A stretch of 12,601 nucleotides of DNA from UBA1724 sp963632245 (GTDB lineage: Bacteria > Verrucomicrobiota > Lentisphaeria > Oligosphaerales > Oligosphaeraceae): contig CAVGTF010000065.1 of assembly GCA_963632245.1 (NCBI GenBank), positions 1 through 12,601 on the forward strand, written 5' to 3'. Positions 1 through 6,806 of this stretch are shown piece by piece. The notes under the pieces are model-generated. The model did not search any database. It was not told the DNA's origin and worked only from the letters and a program-made list of their open reading frames with translations. The stretch's first letter is position 1. Every line of letters begins with the position of its first letter. The position numbers were made by a program, and so were the translations under genes.

Positions 1-1743
1 CTCTAGGTCCTTTGCCGTGAAGAGATTGAGGGAGAATGCCTTATCTACCTTCAAGATCCAGCTGGGGCGTTCGGGCACATCCAGGGATGCCGCCTTCGCG
101 GGCGTCCAGTCCTTCTCCGCTTCCAAGATGCGCACCTGTTCCTGGTCGCACTCCTGCGCCATCATCTCGGTGACCTGCTGCGCGCTGCGGCGCCGCAATT
201 CATTGAGAAGAGAGACGGGGACGAAGAGCTTCTCGGGATTGGAGACCTGCAGATCCGCCAGACGGAAGGGGGTATCTCCCAGCTTGGCGAACGCGCGGCG
301 CGCGTCTTCCTCCAGCTGTTCGGCGGAGCGGCTGGCGCTGCTCTTGAGGGGCTCCTCCAGGTCCATGGTGGTGACCACATCGGGGAGTTCCCGAACGCCC
401 AAAGTGGGCTGTGCCACCGCCTCCAGGCGGTTCTTCGCCACACGGAGTTCCACATAGAGGGGATAGCGGCTGCGCACCAGGTCGGGACGGAGAGAGGGCC
501 ACTCGTAGCGGCGCTTCACCGCCTGGCTAGAAGTGCAGAAGACCGGCACGCCCTCGGGGATCTCGGGATGATCCTCCGGGAGGGGCACTTGGATGGTGCT
601 GCCATCCTCGGCCACAAAGACATTCTCCCAGGTCTCGCTGCCGCCCTGGGGAAAGAGACGGATTTCGTCCACGGGGAAGCCGTATGGGCGGCTGCGATCC
701 GCCAGCTCCACCTGGAGTCCGTCGTGGCGCTCCAGCGGCTGTCCCATGAGCTGGAAGCGGAGCCAATCACGGCCCTCCTCATCGCGAACGACCTCCTGCG
801 CCACGCCAACCGGGAATCCGCGGGGACCGGTCTCCTGGATGTCGGTGACTCCTGCGGGATGCTCGGAGCTGTAGCAGAAGCGAGTCCAGGGTCGGCTGAA
901 GATGGTCCGGATATCCTGTTCGCACTGGCGCTTCTGGCCGGGCTCGAAGTCCCCGTCCAGCAAATGCCGGTAATAATTCGTGACAGCGGCCACATAGAGC
1001 GGGGTCTTCTTGCGGCCCTCCAGCTTCACGGAGGCCACGCCCAGCTCCTGGAGAGTCTGGACGGTGTCCCCCAGCGCGAGGTCCTTCATGGAAAGCAGGT
1101 GGCATCCCTCGGAGAGGGTCTCGCCATCCTCTCCCTCCACCGACCAGCAGTTGCGGCACACGTAGGAGCAGTCGCCCCGATTGCCGCTATGATCGTGAAG
1201 AACACTGGAGAGCAGGCACAATCCGCTGTATCCGTAGCACAGCGCGCCGTGGGCAAAGACCTCCAGCTCGATATTGGGCACTGCGGCCATCTGCGCCAGC
1301 TCCGGCTCGGTGACCTCGCGTGCCGCGATGACGCGATCGAATCCCAGATCGCGGCACTCCATCATTCCGGCCACATTGTGGATCGCCAGCTGCGTGGAAG
1401 CATGGAGTGGCATCTCGGGCAGATAGGTCTTCACCAAGTGAGCGACGCCCAGGTCCTGGACGATGAGGGCATCCACGCCGAGATCCCGCAAGCGCAGAAG
1501 CATGGGCACCACCTGGGGAATCTCCTCCTGACGCAGAAGGGTATTGATGGCCACATAAACCTTCCGGGGATGCTCACGGTCATCATGTGCCACGCCTAGC
1601 AACACCTCCAGGTCCTCCATGGTGAAATTCTCCGCATCCGCACGAGCGGAGAATTGCTTGAGTCCCACGTAGACCGCATCGGCGCCATAGTGGAAAGCGG
1701 CCACGGCGGTTTCTAGATTGCCGGCAGGAGAGAGGAGTTCCAT
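1..1743 (-). CDS. Peptidase U32 family protein (probable RlhA/TrhP-like RNA hydroxylation protein), 3' end missing
   Basis: The ATG at 1743-1741 opens a frame of 581 codons that is still open at the left window edge. I translated it directly from the sequence. It starts MELLSPAGNLETAV, the typical U32 N-terminus. Residues 161-179 (EVFAHGALCYGYSGLCLLS) fit the U32 family signature, with C169 and C176. C192, C196 and C199 follow in GDCSYVCRNC. Family knowledge: despite the name, characterised bacterial members (RlhA on 23S rRNA, TrhP on tRNA) are cysteine-dependent RNA hydroxylation factors, while PrtC-type members were described as collagenases. Residues around 399-443 (VPVFCTSS, then PLYVELRVAKNRLEAVA) resemble the downstream DUF3656-type domain of the longer RlhA-like members, so RlhA-like is my preferred reading. 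The gene starts 93 bases after proB. Only a weak GGAA lies before the ATG. Family assignment is firm, substrate is not. Confidence 0.87.
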   Translation of the reverse strand, partial: MELLSPAGNLETAVAAFHYGADAVYVGLKQFSARADAENFTMEDLEVLLGVAHDDREHPRKVYVAINTLLRQEEIPQVVPMLLRLRDLGVDALIVQDLGVAHLVKTYLPEMPLHASTQLAIHNVAGMMECRDLGFDRVIAAREVTEPELAQMAAVPNIELEVFAHGALCYGYSGLCLLSSVLHDHSGNRGDCSYVCRNCWSVEGEDGETLSEGCHLLSMKDLALGDTVQTLQELGVASVKLEGRKKTPLYVAAVTNYYRHLLDGDFEPGQKRQCEQDIRTIFSRPWTRFCYSSEHPAGVTDIQETGPRGFPVGVAQEVVRDEEGRDWLRFQLMGQPLERHDGLQVELADRSRPYGFPVDEIRLFPQGGSETWENVFVAEDGSTIQVPLPEDHPEIPEGVPVFCTSSQAVKRRYEWPSLRPDLVRSRYPLYVELRVAKNRLEAVAQPTLGVRELPDVVTTMDLEEPLKSSASRSAEQLEEDARRAFAKLGDTPFRLADLQVSNPEKLFVPVSLLNELRRRSAQQVTEMMAQECDQEQVRILEAEKDWTPAKAASLDVPERPSWILKVDKAFSLNLFTAKDLE

Positions 1744-1771
1744 AGATTCCAAGTAGGTGCTTATGCCCCGT

Positions 1772-1786
1772 CCACCAAAATGGTGG
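1772..1786 (-). other. Small hairpin between proB and the U32 gene
   Basis: The sequence contains a perfect 6-base inverted repeat, CCACCA-TTT-TGGTGG on the minus strand, in the 93-base gap after proB. The three-base loop is tight and no T-tract follows, so it is unlikely to be an efficient intrinsic terminator. It could be a protein-binding palindrome or an mRNA 3' structure. The stem is seen directly; any function is a guess. Confidence 0.35.
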
Positions 1787-1836
1787 CGTGACGAAGAAAG
1801 GAAGGCGATTTTGAAAGAGGATCGGAGCGAGAGGCG

Positions 1837-2982
1837 CTACCGCAGGACCAAGTAGTCCTTGTGGACGGCCTCGGGGGAGTCCACGGCGTGTCCCAGGAGT
1901 TCGGCCAGCTGGGAGCTCTTGGCGCCGCAGATGCGGAGCAGCTCGTCGCTGGAGAAATTCGCGATGCCGCGGGCGATCTCGCAGCGATGTCCATCCAGGA
2001 TCTGGACGGGGTCGCCCTTGCGAAAGACTCCGGAGACGCCCAGCACGCCGCCGGGCAGAAGGCTCCGGTTCTCCTGAACGAGGGCCTTCACGGCGCCCTC
2101 ATCCACCACCAGACTCCCCATGGGCTCGGAGAAGAATGCCAGGAAGCGCTGCCAGGAGTGCATGCGATTCCGGGAGACTCCCTGGCAGAAGAGGGTCCCG
2201 ATGTCCTCGCCCGCCATAAAGCGCCGCAAATTCCCGAAGTCCCATCCCTCCACAATGCCCATGGCGTGTCCGCCACCGATGCAGATGGAGGCAGCATGGA
2301 GCTTCGTGATCATGCCGCCGGTGGAATAGGGATTTCCGTCAGTGTTGCCCGCCATGGAGAGGATTCCCTCGTCCAAGGAGGTAACCACGCTGAAGCGCTC
2401 GCCATAGGAGCCGTCCTCCAGGGTCTTGTGGAAGGCATCCACGGTAGTCAGCAGGACGGTGAGATCGGCGTTCATCATGGTGGCGACCATGGCGGCGAGG
2501 GTATCGTTGTCACCGATCTTGATCTGGTCCACGCAGACAGAGTCGTTCTCGTTGATGATGGGGAGGACTCCCTCGTCCAGCAAAGCGCGGATGCATCCCG
2601 CCACGCGCACATTCCGCTCCCGATCCCGCAAGTCCGCGGCGGTAAGCAGCAACTGTGCGCAGTGGGCGCCGAAGGCCTCGCAGGCATTCTCGTAGTGCCG
2701 CATGAGATATCCCTGTCCCAGGGCGGAGAGTGCCTGGATGCGCGCCAAATCGGCGGGGCGGCGTTTCCGGCCCAGGATCGTCATTCCCAGGGGGATGGCG
2801 CCGCTGGTCACCAAGATCACCTCCATGCCCTGCCCGCGCAGCGCCATGAGCTCGCCAACCAAGGCGCGGCAACGCTCTTCGGGGGCCTCCCGAAGAAGCT
2901 TGCTGCCCACCTTCACCACCACGCGCTGGACGCCAGAAAGCACCGTGCGCCTCAGACCATTGTCCTGCAAAAAGACCGCCAT
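1837..2982 (-). CDS. proB: Glutamate 5-kinase with C-terminal PUA domain
   Basis: ProB phosphorylates L-glutamate with ATP to gamma-glutamyl phosphate, the first step of proline synthesis in the cytosol. The 381-residue length fits ProB with a PUA domain. The amino-acid kinase domain (about 18-270) shows KVGSKLL (24-30), TSGAI (59-63), INENDSV (143-149), GDND (157-160) and STGGMITK (220-227). These correspond to the substrate and nucleotide sites known in E. coli ProB. The PUA domain covers about 292-381 and begins VVDEGAVKAL. Differences from the usual consensus: VDAFHK replaces the common DGLYT-type segment and STGGM replaces GTGGM. The ATG lies 3 bases after the fabF stop, and AGGG/AGGA bases at the fabF end can act as its ribosome binding site, so translational coupling with fabF is likely. 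The partner enzyme gene proA is not in the window. The N-terminal lead of about 14 extra residues relative to E. coli could mean a later GTG start. Confidence 0.95.
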   Translation of the reverse strand: MAVFLQDNGLRRTVLSGVQRVVVKVGSKLLREAPEERCRALVGELMALRGQGMEVILVTSGAIPLGMTILGRKRRPADLARIQALSALGQGYLMRHYENACEAFGAHCAQLLLTAADLRDRERNVRVAGCIRALLDEGVLPIINENDSVCVDQIKIGDNDTLAAMVATMMNADLTVLLTTVDAFHKTLEDGSYGERFSVVTSLDEGILSMAGNTDGNPYSTGGMITKLHAASICIGGGHAMGIVEGWDFGNLRRFMAGEDIGTLFCQGVSRNRMHSWQRFLAFFSEPMGSLVVDEGAVKALVQENRSLLPGGVLGVSGVFRKGDPVQILDGHRCEIARGIANFSSDELLRICGAKSSQLAELLGHAVDSPEAVHKDYLVLR

Positions 2983-2985
2983 ATC

Positions 2986-4239
2986 CTAGCCCTCGAAGCG
3001 CGAGAAGAGCACCGCCGCATTGTGGCCGCCGAAGCCCATATTGAGCTTCAGGGCGTGGCGCAACTCCGGGAGTTCCCGGGACTCGTTGGCCATGTAATCC
3101 AGATCGCAGGCGGGATCGGGATGATGGAGATTGATGGTGCCTGGCGCCTTACGGGTCTGAATCGCCTTCACGCAGACCATGGACTCGAAACCGCCAGCAG
3201 CGCCCAGAAGATGTCCCGTCATGGACTTGGTGCTGGAGATGGGGGTCTTGTAGGCGTGCTCACCCAACGCCAGCTTCAGCGCCTTGGTCTCCACGGCGTC
3301 ATTCATGACAGTGCTGGTGCCGTGGGCATTCACGTAGCCCACTTCCTCGGGAGAAACTCCCGCATGCTGCAAAGCGATGCCGATGGCGCGGGCGGCGCCG
3401 CTGCCATCAGAGGAGGGCGCAGTCACGTGATACGCATCGCCAGTGGCGCCATACCCCGTGACCTCCGCCAGGATCCGCGCACCGCGGGCGCGGGCGTGCT
3501 CCAGCTCCTCCAGCATCAGCACGCCGGCGCCAGAGCCCGGCACGAAGCCGTCGCGCTCGGCATCGAAGGGGCGGCTGGCACCCTGGGGATCGGCGTTGTT
3601 GGCGGAAAGCGCCTTCATGGATCCGAAAGCGGCGATCCCCAGATTTATGATGCCATTCTCCGTGCCGCCGCACATGACGGCGTCTGCGTCGCCGCGGCGA
3701 ATCACCCAGGAGGCCTCGCCGATGGCATGCAGGCCGCTGGCGCACGCGGAGACAATCCCGAAGTTGGGTCCCTGGAGATGATGGCGGATGGCCACCACGC
3801 CAGACGCCATGTCGCCGATCATCATGGGGACGGTCATGGGGGAGACATGCCGGGGACCCTCTTTGGCCAGCACACCATCCTGTGCCGTGATGGTCTGCAA
3901 CCCGCCAATGCCGGAGGAAATCATGACGCCAATGCGCTCGGGCTCGATATTCTCGCCCGCCTTCAGGCCACTGTCCTCCATGACCTGGTCACTGGCCGCC
4001 ACCGCATACCAGCAGAAGGGATCCATGCGACGCTGCTCCTTCAAGGAGAGATACTTCTCCAGATCCAGGCCACGCACCTGCCCGCCAATCCGGCAACGAT
4101 ACTCCTCGCCGTAACCCTCCAACAGCGAAATGCCGCTGACACCAGACAGCAGGTTCGACCAGACCTCCTCCACGGAAGACCCCAGGGGCGAGACTACACC
4201 CAGACCCGTTACCACGACACGACGGCCGAATCGCTCCAT
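2986..4239 (-). CDS. fabF: 3-oxoacyl-[acyl-carrier-protein] synthase II
   Basis: FabF condenses malonyl-ACP with a growing acyl-ACP in type II fatty-acid elongation. The 417-residue thiolase-fold protein has every catalytic residue: C166 in SACASG, H306 in NAHGTST, K338 and H343 in KSMTGHLLGA, and the gate phenylalanine F403 in GFGGHNA. All sit exactly 3 positions beyond the E. coli FabF numbers. The Cys-His-His triad identifies a KAS I/II enzyme and excludes FabH (Cys-His-Asn). The start is decided by an AGGAG about 7 bases before the ATG at 4239. It lies 199 bases after acpP, separated by a strong terminator-like hairpin, so it may be transcribed from its own promoter with proB and the U32 gene. 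I could not identify that promoter. Assignment to FabF rather than FabB is by context (next to acpP) and general similarity. Confidence 0.96.
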   Translation of the reverse strand: MERFGRRVVVTGLGVVSPLGSSVEEVWSNLLSGVSGISLLEGYGEEYRCRIGGQVRGLDLEKYLSLKEQRRMDPFCWYAVAASDQVMEDSGLKAGENIEPERIGVMISSGIGGLQTITAQDGVLAKEGPRHVSPMTVPMMIGDMASGVVAIRHHLQGPNFGIVSACASGLHAIGEASWVIRRGDADAVMCGGTENGIINLGIAAFGSMKALSANNADPQGASRPFDAERDGFVPGSGAGVLMLEELEHARARGARILAEVTGYGATGDAYHVTAPSSDGSGAARAIGIALQHAGVSPEEVGYVNAHGTSTVMNDAVETKALKLALGEHAYKTPISSTKSMTGHLLGAAGGFESMVCVKAIQTRKAPGTINLHHPDPACDLDYMANESRELPELRHALKLNMGFGGHNAAVLFSRFEG

Positions 4240-4328
4240 CTCAGTTCTCCTACTGCCTCTCTCTCAAAAAAACTCCACAACAACATTCCCCTCCACGTAC
4301 GCCCGCACGCGCGACACAAAAAGACGCC

Positions 4329-4344
4329 AAAAGGGCACAGGCCC
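4329..4344 (-). other. Weak hairpin plus T4 in the acpP-fabF gap
   Basis: On the minus strand GGGC-CTGT-GCCC is followed at once by TTTT. The stem is only 4 bases, so on its own it would be a weak terminator or pause site. It lies about 30 bases beyond the strong acpP terminator and might act as a backup. The repeat is seen directly; the role is uncertain. Confidence 0.25.
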
Positions 4345-4372
4345 GGCGCGCACAACAAAGGGGAAATCAATC

Positions 4373-4407
4373 AAAAAAGGGCCACAATCTCAGAAAGACT
4401 GCGGCCC
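4373..4407 (-). terminator. Intrinsic terminator after acpP
   Basis: In minus-strand RNA the 12-base arms 4407-4396 and 4390-4379 (GGGCCGCAGTCT with AGATTGTGGCCC, including two G-U pairs) enclose a 5-base loop. Six U residues follow (4378-4373). The structure starts about 31 bases after the acpP stop. It is the clearest rho-independent terminator in the window and separates acpP from fabF. Confidence 0.85.
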
Positions 4408-4438
4408 TGTCAAATCAAATGCAGGAAGACTGCAAGAA

Positions 4439-4708
4439 TCAGCCCTCGGCGCCCTTCTTCTCGGCGATGGCCTTCTCGATGTACTCCGCAGCCTTGCCGA
4501 CGGTCTGCATGTTCTCCACCACATCATCCGGAATGGTGTTCAGGTCGAACTCGCTCTCAAACTTCATCACGAGCTCCACAATGTCCAGGGAATCCGCGTT
4601 CAGATCCTCGATGAAACGGGCGGTGGGGACCACCTGGTCCTCACGGACACCAAGCTGCTCCACGATGACGGCACGGACACGCTCCAAAACACTGTTCTCT
4701 GCTTCCAT
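4439..4708 (-). CDS. acpP: Acyl carrier protein
   Basis: AcpP carries acyl chains on a 4'-phosphopantetheine arm and serves FabD, FabF, FabG and PlsX, all encoded alongside. The 89-residue protein is acidic and helical. The modification site is Ser40 in NADSLDIVEL (the usual form is GADSLD), followed by the recognition-helix region and IPDDVVENMQTVG. I chose the ATG at 4708 because the family begins here and an AGGAG lies 11 bases upstream, a slightly long spacing. The frame stays open upstream to 4864, but that extension is basic, cysteine-rich and unlike ACP. The gene has its own candidate promoter, an AT-rich leader and a strong terminator, fitting the high expression that ACP needs relative to its neighbours. 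The holo-ACP synthase gene is not in the window. Confidence 0.97.
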   Translation of the reverse strand: MEAENSVLERVRAVIVEQLGVREDQVVPTARFIEDLNADSLDIVELVMKFESEFDLNTIPDDVVENMQTVGKAAEYIEKAIAEKKGAEG

Positions 4709-4790
4709 AAGAAACGAAACTCCTAATCGATGGGATGTTGAAAAAAATGACAGAAAAAAATGCGGAACAAGGGAAGAAAACCGGACAACA

Positions 4791-4820
4791 GCGCAAAATT
4801 TATGACAAAATGCGCAAATT
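4791..4820 (-). promoter_or_regulatory. Tandem repeat with inverted-repeat character in the acpP leader
   Basis: On the plus strand GCGCAAAATT (4791-4800) recurs as GCGCAAATT (4812-4820), with starts 21 bases apart, about two helical turns. GCGCA at 4791-4795 also pairs with TGCGC at 4811-4815. The element lies between the candidate promoter and the acpP start. It may be an operator for a regulator or part of the leader RNA structure. The repeat is seen directly; a regulatory role is inference. Confidence 0.35.
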
Positions 4821-4846
4821 CTCCCCTTTTGGTAGAATGTCTTCGT

Positions 4847-4874
4847 AAAATAATGCCTCCCCACCGTTTTTCAA
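4847..4874 (-). promoter_or_regulatory. Candidate sigma-70-type promoter of acpP
   Basis: On the minus strand TTGAAA (4874-4869, five of six matches to TTGACA) is followed after 16 bases by TATTTT (4852-4847, four of six matches to TATAAT). The predicted transcript would begin near 4840 and have a leader of roughly 130 bases. The surrounding DNA is clearly AT-rich compared with the coding regions, which raises both the plausibility and the chance of a random match. Confidence 0.45.
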
Positions 4875-4880
4875 GTCATG

Positions 4881-4914
4881 CGCCACCCCCTGCCCGGCTG
4901 GCGCGGGAGTGGCG
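4881..4914 (-). other. Strong GC hairpin without T-tract after fabG
   Basis: The minus-strand arms CGCCACTCCC (4914-4905) and GGGGGTGGCG (4890-4881) form a 10-base stem with one G-U pair and a 14-base loop. It starts about 19 bases after the fabG stop. No run of T follows, so it is not a standard intrinsic terminator. It may protect the fabG mRNA 3' end or slow polymerase. It lies just upstream of the candidate acpP promoter. Confidence 0.5.
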
Positions 4915-4932
4915 ATCGTGGGGGATTTGGCT

Positions 4933-5691
4933 TTACATAGCCAGGCCGCCGTCTACCGAGAGGACCTGTCCGGTGATATATCCGGCGGCGGGGGACGCCA
5001 GGAAGAGCACCGCGCTGGCGATCTCGGCGGGCTGTGCGATTCTTCCCAGGGGGATCTGAGTCTTGAGTTTTTCCTTGGCGGCCTCGGGGAGTGCGTCGGT
5101 CATGGCGGTCTGGACGAATCCGGGCGCCACGGCATTGACGGTGATGGAGCGGCTCGCCAGCTCTCGTGCCACGGCCTTGGTGAGTCCCAGGATGCCGGCC
5201 TTTGCGGCGGCGTAGTTGGCCTGTCCGGGATTGCCCATAATTCCGACCACGGAGGAGATGCTGACGATGCGTCCGTGGCGTTGTTTGAGCATGGGTCTCA
5301 CGGCAGCGCGGATGCAGTTATAGACGCCCTTGAGGTTGGTATCCAGCACGGCATCCCAGTCCTCCTCGGGGAGTCTCATGACCAGGTTGTCGCGAGTGAT
5401 TCCGGCGTTGTTCACGAGGATATCCAGCTGCTGTCCGAAGTCCTGGAGGATCTGGTCGAAGGTCTTCTGGACCTCGGCGGTATTCTTGATATCGCAGGCG
5501 TATCCACTCACCATTTCAGCGGGGACCTGGCAGAGAGAGGCCACCTCGCTGGCGGCCGCCTGTGCACTCTCCAGACGAGTGCCCAACAGCGCCACACGGG
5601 CGCCCTCCTTCACGAAGCTCTCCACAATGGCGCGCCCGATGCCTCTGGTTCCGCCCGTCACCACGGCGGTCTGTCCCGCTAAAATACCCAT
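4933..5691 (-). CDS. fabG: 3-oxoacyl-[acyl-carrier-protein] reductase
   Basis: FabG reduces 3-ketoacyl-ACP with NADPH, the first reduction in each elongation cycle. The 252-residue short-chain dehydrogenase has the cofactor motif TGGTRGIG (12-19), NNAG (94-97) and the full tetrad N119, S147, Y160 and K164 (YAAAK), all 9 positions beyond the E. coli residues. PGFVQTAMT (190-198) and the C-terminal ITGQVLSVDGGLAM are typical FabG. The start at 5691 is supported by an AGGAGG and a second AGGA 7 bases before the ATG. A longer in-frame start at 5892 would add a non-conserved arginine-rich leader and overlap fabD. It follows fabD after 56 bases with no terminator, so the two are probably cotranscribed. 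Confidence 0.97.
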   Translation of the reverse strand: MGILAGQTAVVTGGTRGIGRAIVESFVKEGARVALLGTRLESAQAAASEVASLCQVPAEMVSGYACDIKNTAEVQKTFDQILQDFGQQLDILVNNAGITRDNLVMRLPEEDWDAVLDTNLKGVYNCIRAAVRPMLKQRHGRIVSISSVVGIMGNPGQANYAAAKAGILGLTKAVARELASRSITVNAVAPGFVQTAMTDALPEAAKEKLKTQIPLGRIAQPAEIASAVLFLASPAAGYITGQVLSVDGGLAM

Positions 5692-5747
5692 AAAAAAATC
5701 CTGCCTCCTGCGTTGCGTTGGGGATCGTATTCGTTCTGAGAAAATTC

Positions 5748-6644
5748 CTACAGTTCCATGGAATGGACGGGGAATCCGCGGCGGATGCGTCGGCAGAGTC
5801 CCTGGAGGACCTTTCCGGGGCCAGTCTCCTCCATGGCGTCGCTGCAATCCATGAGCTTTCCGGCGCACTGTTCCCAGCGGACGGGCGAGCACACCTGCCG
5901 TCCCAGCAGGTCCCGGAGGGAGGGGCTTCCCGGGGCATTTGTCCAGTCACCGGTCACATTGTGGACCATGGGGATTACGGGGGCCTGGATGTCAACGGTA
6001 TCCAGGTATTCCCGGAAGGCCTTCGCCGCATCCGCCATGAGGGGCGAATGGAAGGCGCCGGCCACCGTCAGCTTCTGGAGCTTCATCGCCTTCCCCTCCA
6101 AGAGAGAAAGGCACTTCTCCACATTCTCCTGCAGACCGCTGACAATGCGCTGACCCGGGCAATTGTAGTTGGCGATCCACACGCCCGCCTCCCGGCAGGC
6201 CGCCTCCAACTCCTCCTCGGGACAGCCCACCACCGCGCCCATGGCGCCGGACTGCCGCTTGCAGCACTGGTCCATGAGCTCGCCGCGGCGCGCCACCATG
6301 CGCAGGCCCGTCTCGAAATCCACCGCCCCCGCGGCAGTCAGTGCGGAGAGCTCTCCCAGAGAGAGCCCCCCCACTGCCACGGGCTTCCAGTCCTCGCCCG
6401 CCTTCTCCCGGAAGGCGGCATAGCCCGCCAGGCTGCAGACGAAGATCGCCGGCTGGCAGGCGGCGCAGGCGGTGAGTTCCTCCATGGTGCCCTCGAAGCA
6501 CAGATGCGAGATGGACCACCCGAGGACTTGATCCGCACGACGGAAGACCTCCGCCGCCGCGCGGAATTCCTGGCAAAGCGCAGCGCCCATGCCGGGATGC
6601 TGGGCGCCCTGCCCTGCGAAAATAAATGCGGTCCTGTTTTCCAT
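5748..6644 (-). CDS. fabD: Malonyl-CoA:ACP transacylase
   Basis: FabD moves malonyl from CoA to ACP to feed chain elongation. The 298-residue protein shows GQGAQ (11-15), the nucleophile S95 in GLSLGE (93-98), R120 in ARRGELM, H199 in GAFHSPLM and Q250 in QVCSPVRW. These match E. coli S92, R117, H201 and Q250. The usual motif is GHSLGE; here Leu replaces the His before the nucleophile, a variant I recall from some PVC-type bacteria. I chose the ATG at 6644 because the family starts MxxxAFxFxGQG. An earlier in-frame ATG at 6704 lies inside a terminator-like stem. Neither start has a Shine-Dalgarno. fabH, often just upstream, is absent. Confidence 0.94.
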   Translation of the reverse strand: MENRTAFIFAGQGAQHPGMGAALCQEFRAAAEVFRRADQVLGWSISHLCFEGTMEELTACAACQPAIFVCSLAGYAAFREKAGEDWKPVAVGGLSLGELSALTAAGAVDFETGLRMVARRGELMDQCCKRQSGAMGAVVGCPEEELEAACREAGVWIANYNCPGQRIVSGLQENVEKCLSLLEGKAMKLQKLTVAGAFHSPLMADAAKAFREYLDTVDIQAPVIPMVHNVTGDWTNAPGSPSLRDLLGRQVCSPVRWEQCAGKLMDCSDAMEETGPGKVLQGLCRRIRRGFPVHSMEL

Positions 6645-6693
6645 GGTCAAGAAAGATGTTTTTGGCGACGCCACCCTGTTTCGGGGATTCAAG

Positions 6694-6730
6694 AAAGCCG
6701 ACATCCCGAGAAATGTGGAATGTCGGCCTT
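6694..6730 (-). terminator. Terminator-like hairpin between plsX and fabD
   Basis: The minus-strand arms AAGGCCGACAT (6730-6720) and ATGTCGGCTTT (6704-6694) form an 11-base stem, perfect over 8 bases, with a 15-base loop. The run after the GC stem is TTTCTT, so the U-tract is short and interrupted. It may terminate partially or attenuate. It sits about 77 bases after plsX and 50 bases before the fabD ATG. Confidence 0.5.
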
Positions 6731-6784
6731 TGCGAATGAAAGAGAAGAATCCTCCCCTCCCGTGAAAATGGAAATGCGTGGAAT

Positions 6785-6802
6785 CGGAAAGACTCCTTTC
6801 CG
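6785..6802 (-). other. Hairpin directly after plsX
   Basis: The minus strand reads CGGAAAG-GAGT-CTTTCCG, a perfect 7-base stem with a 4-base loop starting 5 bases after the plsX stop. No T-tract follows. It could be an mRNA 3'-end stabiliser or a pause site. The inverted repeat is seen directly; the function is unknown. Confidence 0.4.
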
Positions 6803-6806
6803 CCAG

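Noticed and set aside
568..1599. 343-codon open frame on the plus strand opposite the U32 gene
   Set aside because: The minus-strand frame carries the U32 signature through this region, and the plus-strand product resembles no family I know.
4408..4438. TTGACA just after acpP as a -35 element for fabF
   Set aside because: No acceptable -10 hexamer occurs at 15-19 bases; the position expected is AGATTG inside the terminator stem.
1861..4614. 917-codon open frame on the plus strand opposite proB and fabF
   Set aside because: It lies antisense to two proteins with complete catalytic motifs and runs across the acpP terminator. Its histidine-, glycine- and alanine-rich product has no recognisable domain. 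It is a by-product of G/C-biased third codon positions.
4439..4864. Longer acpP with a start at 4864
   Set aside because: The 52 extra residues are basic and cysteine-rich, come from AT-rich leader DNA and lack counterparts in ACP. The ATG at 4708 has an AGGAG.
4933..5892. Longer fabG with a start at 5892
   Set aside because: The extension overlaps the fabD 3' end and is arginine- and proline-rich. The start at 5691 has an AGGAGG and fits the family N-terminus.
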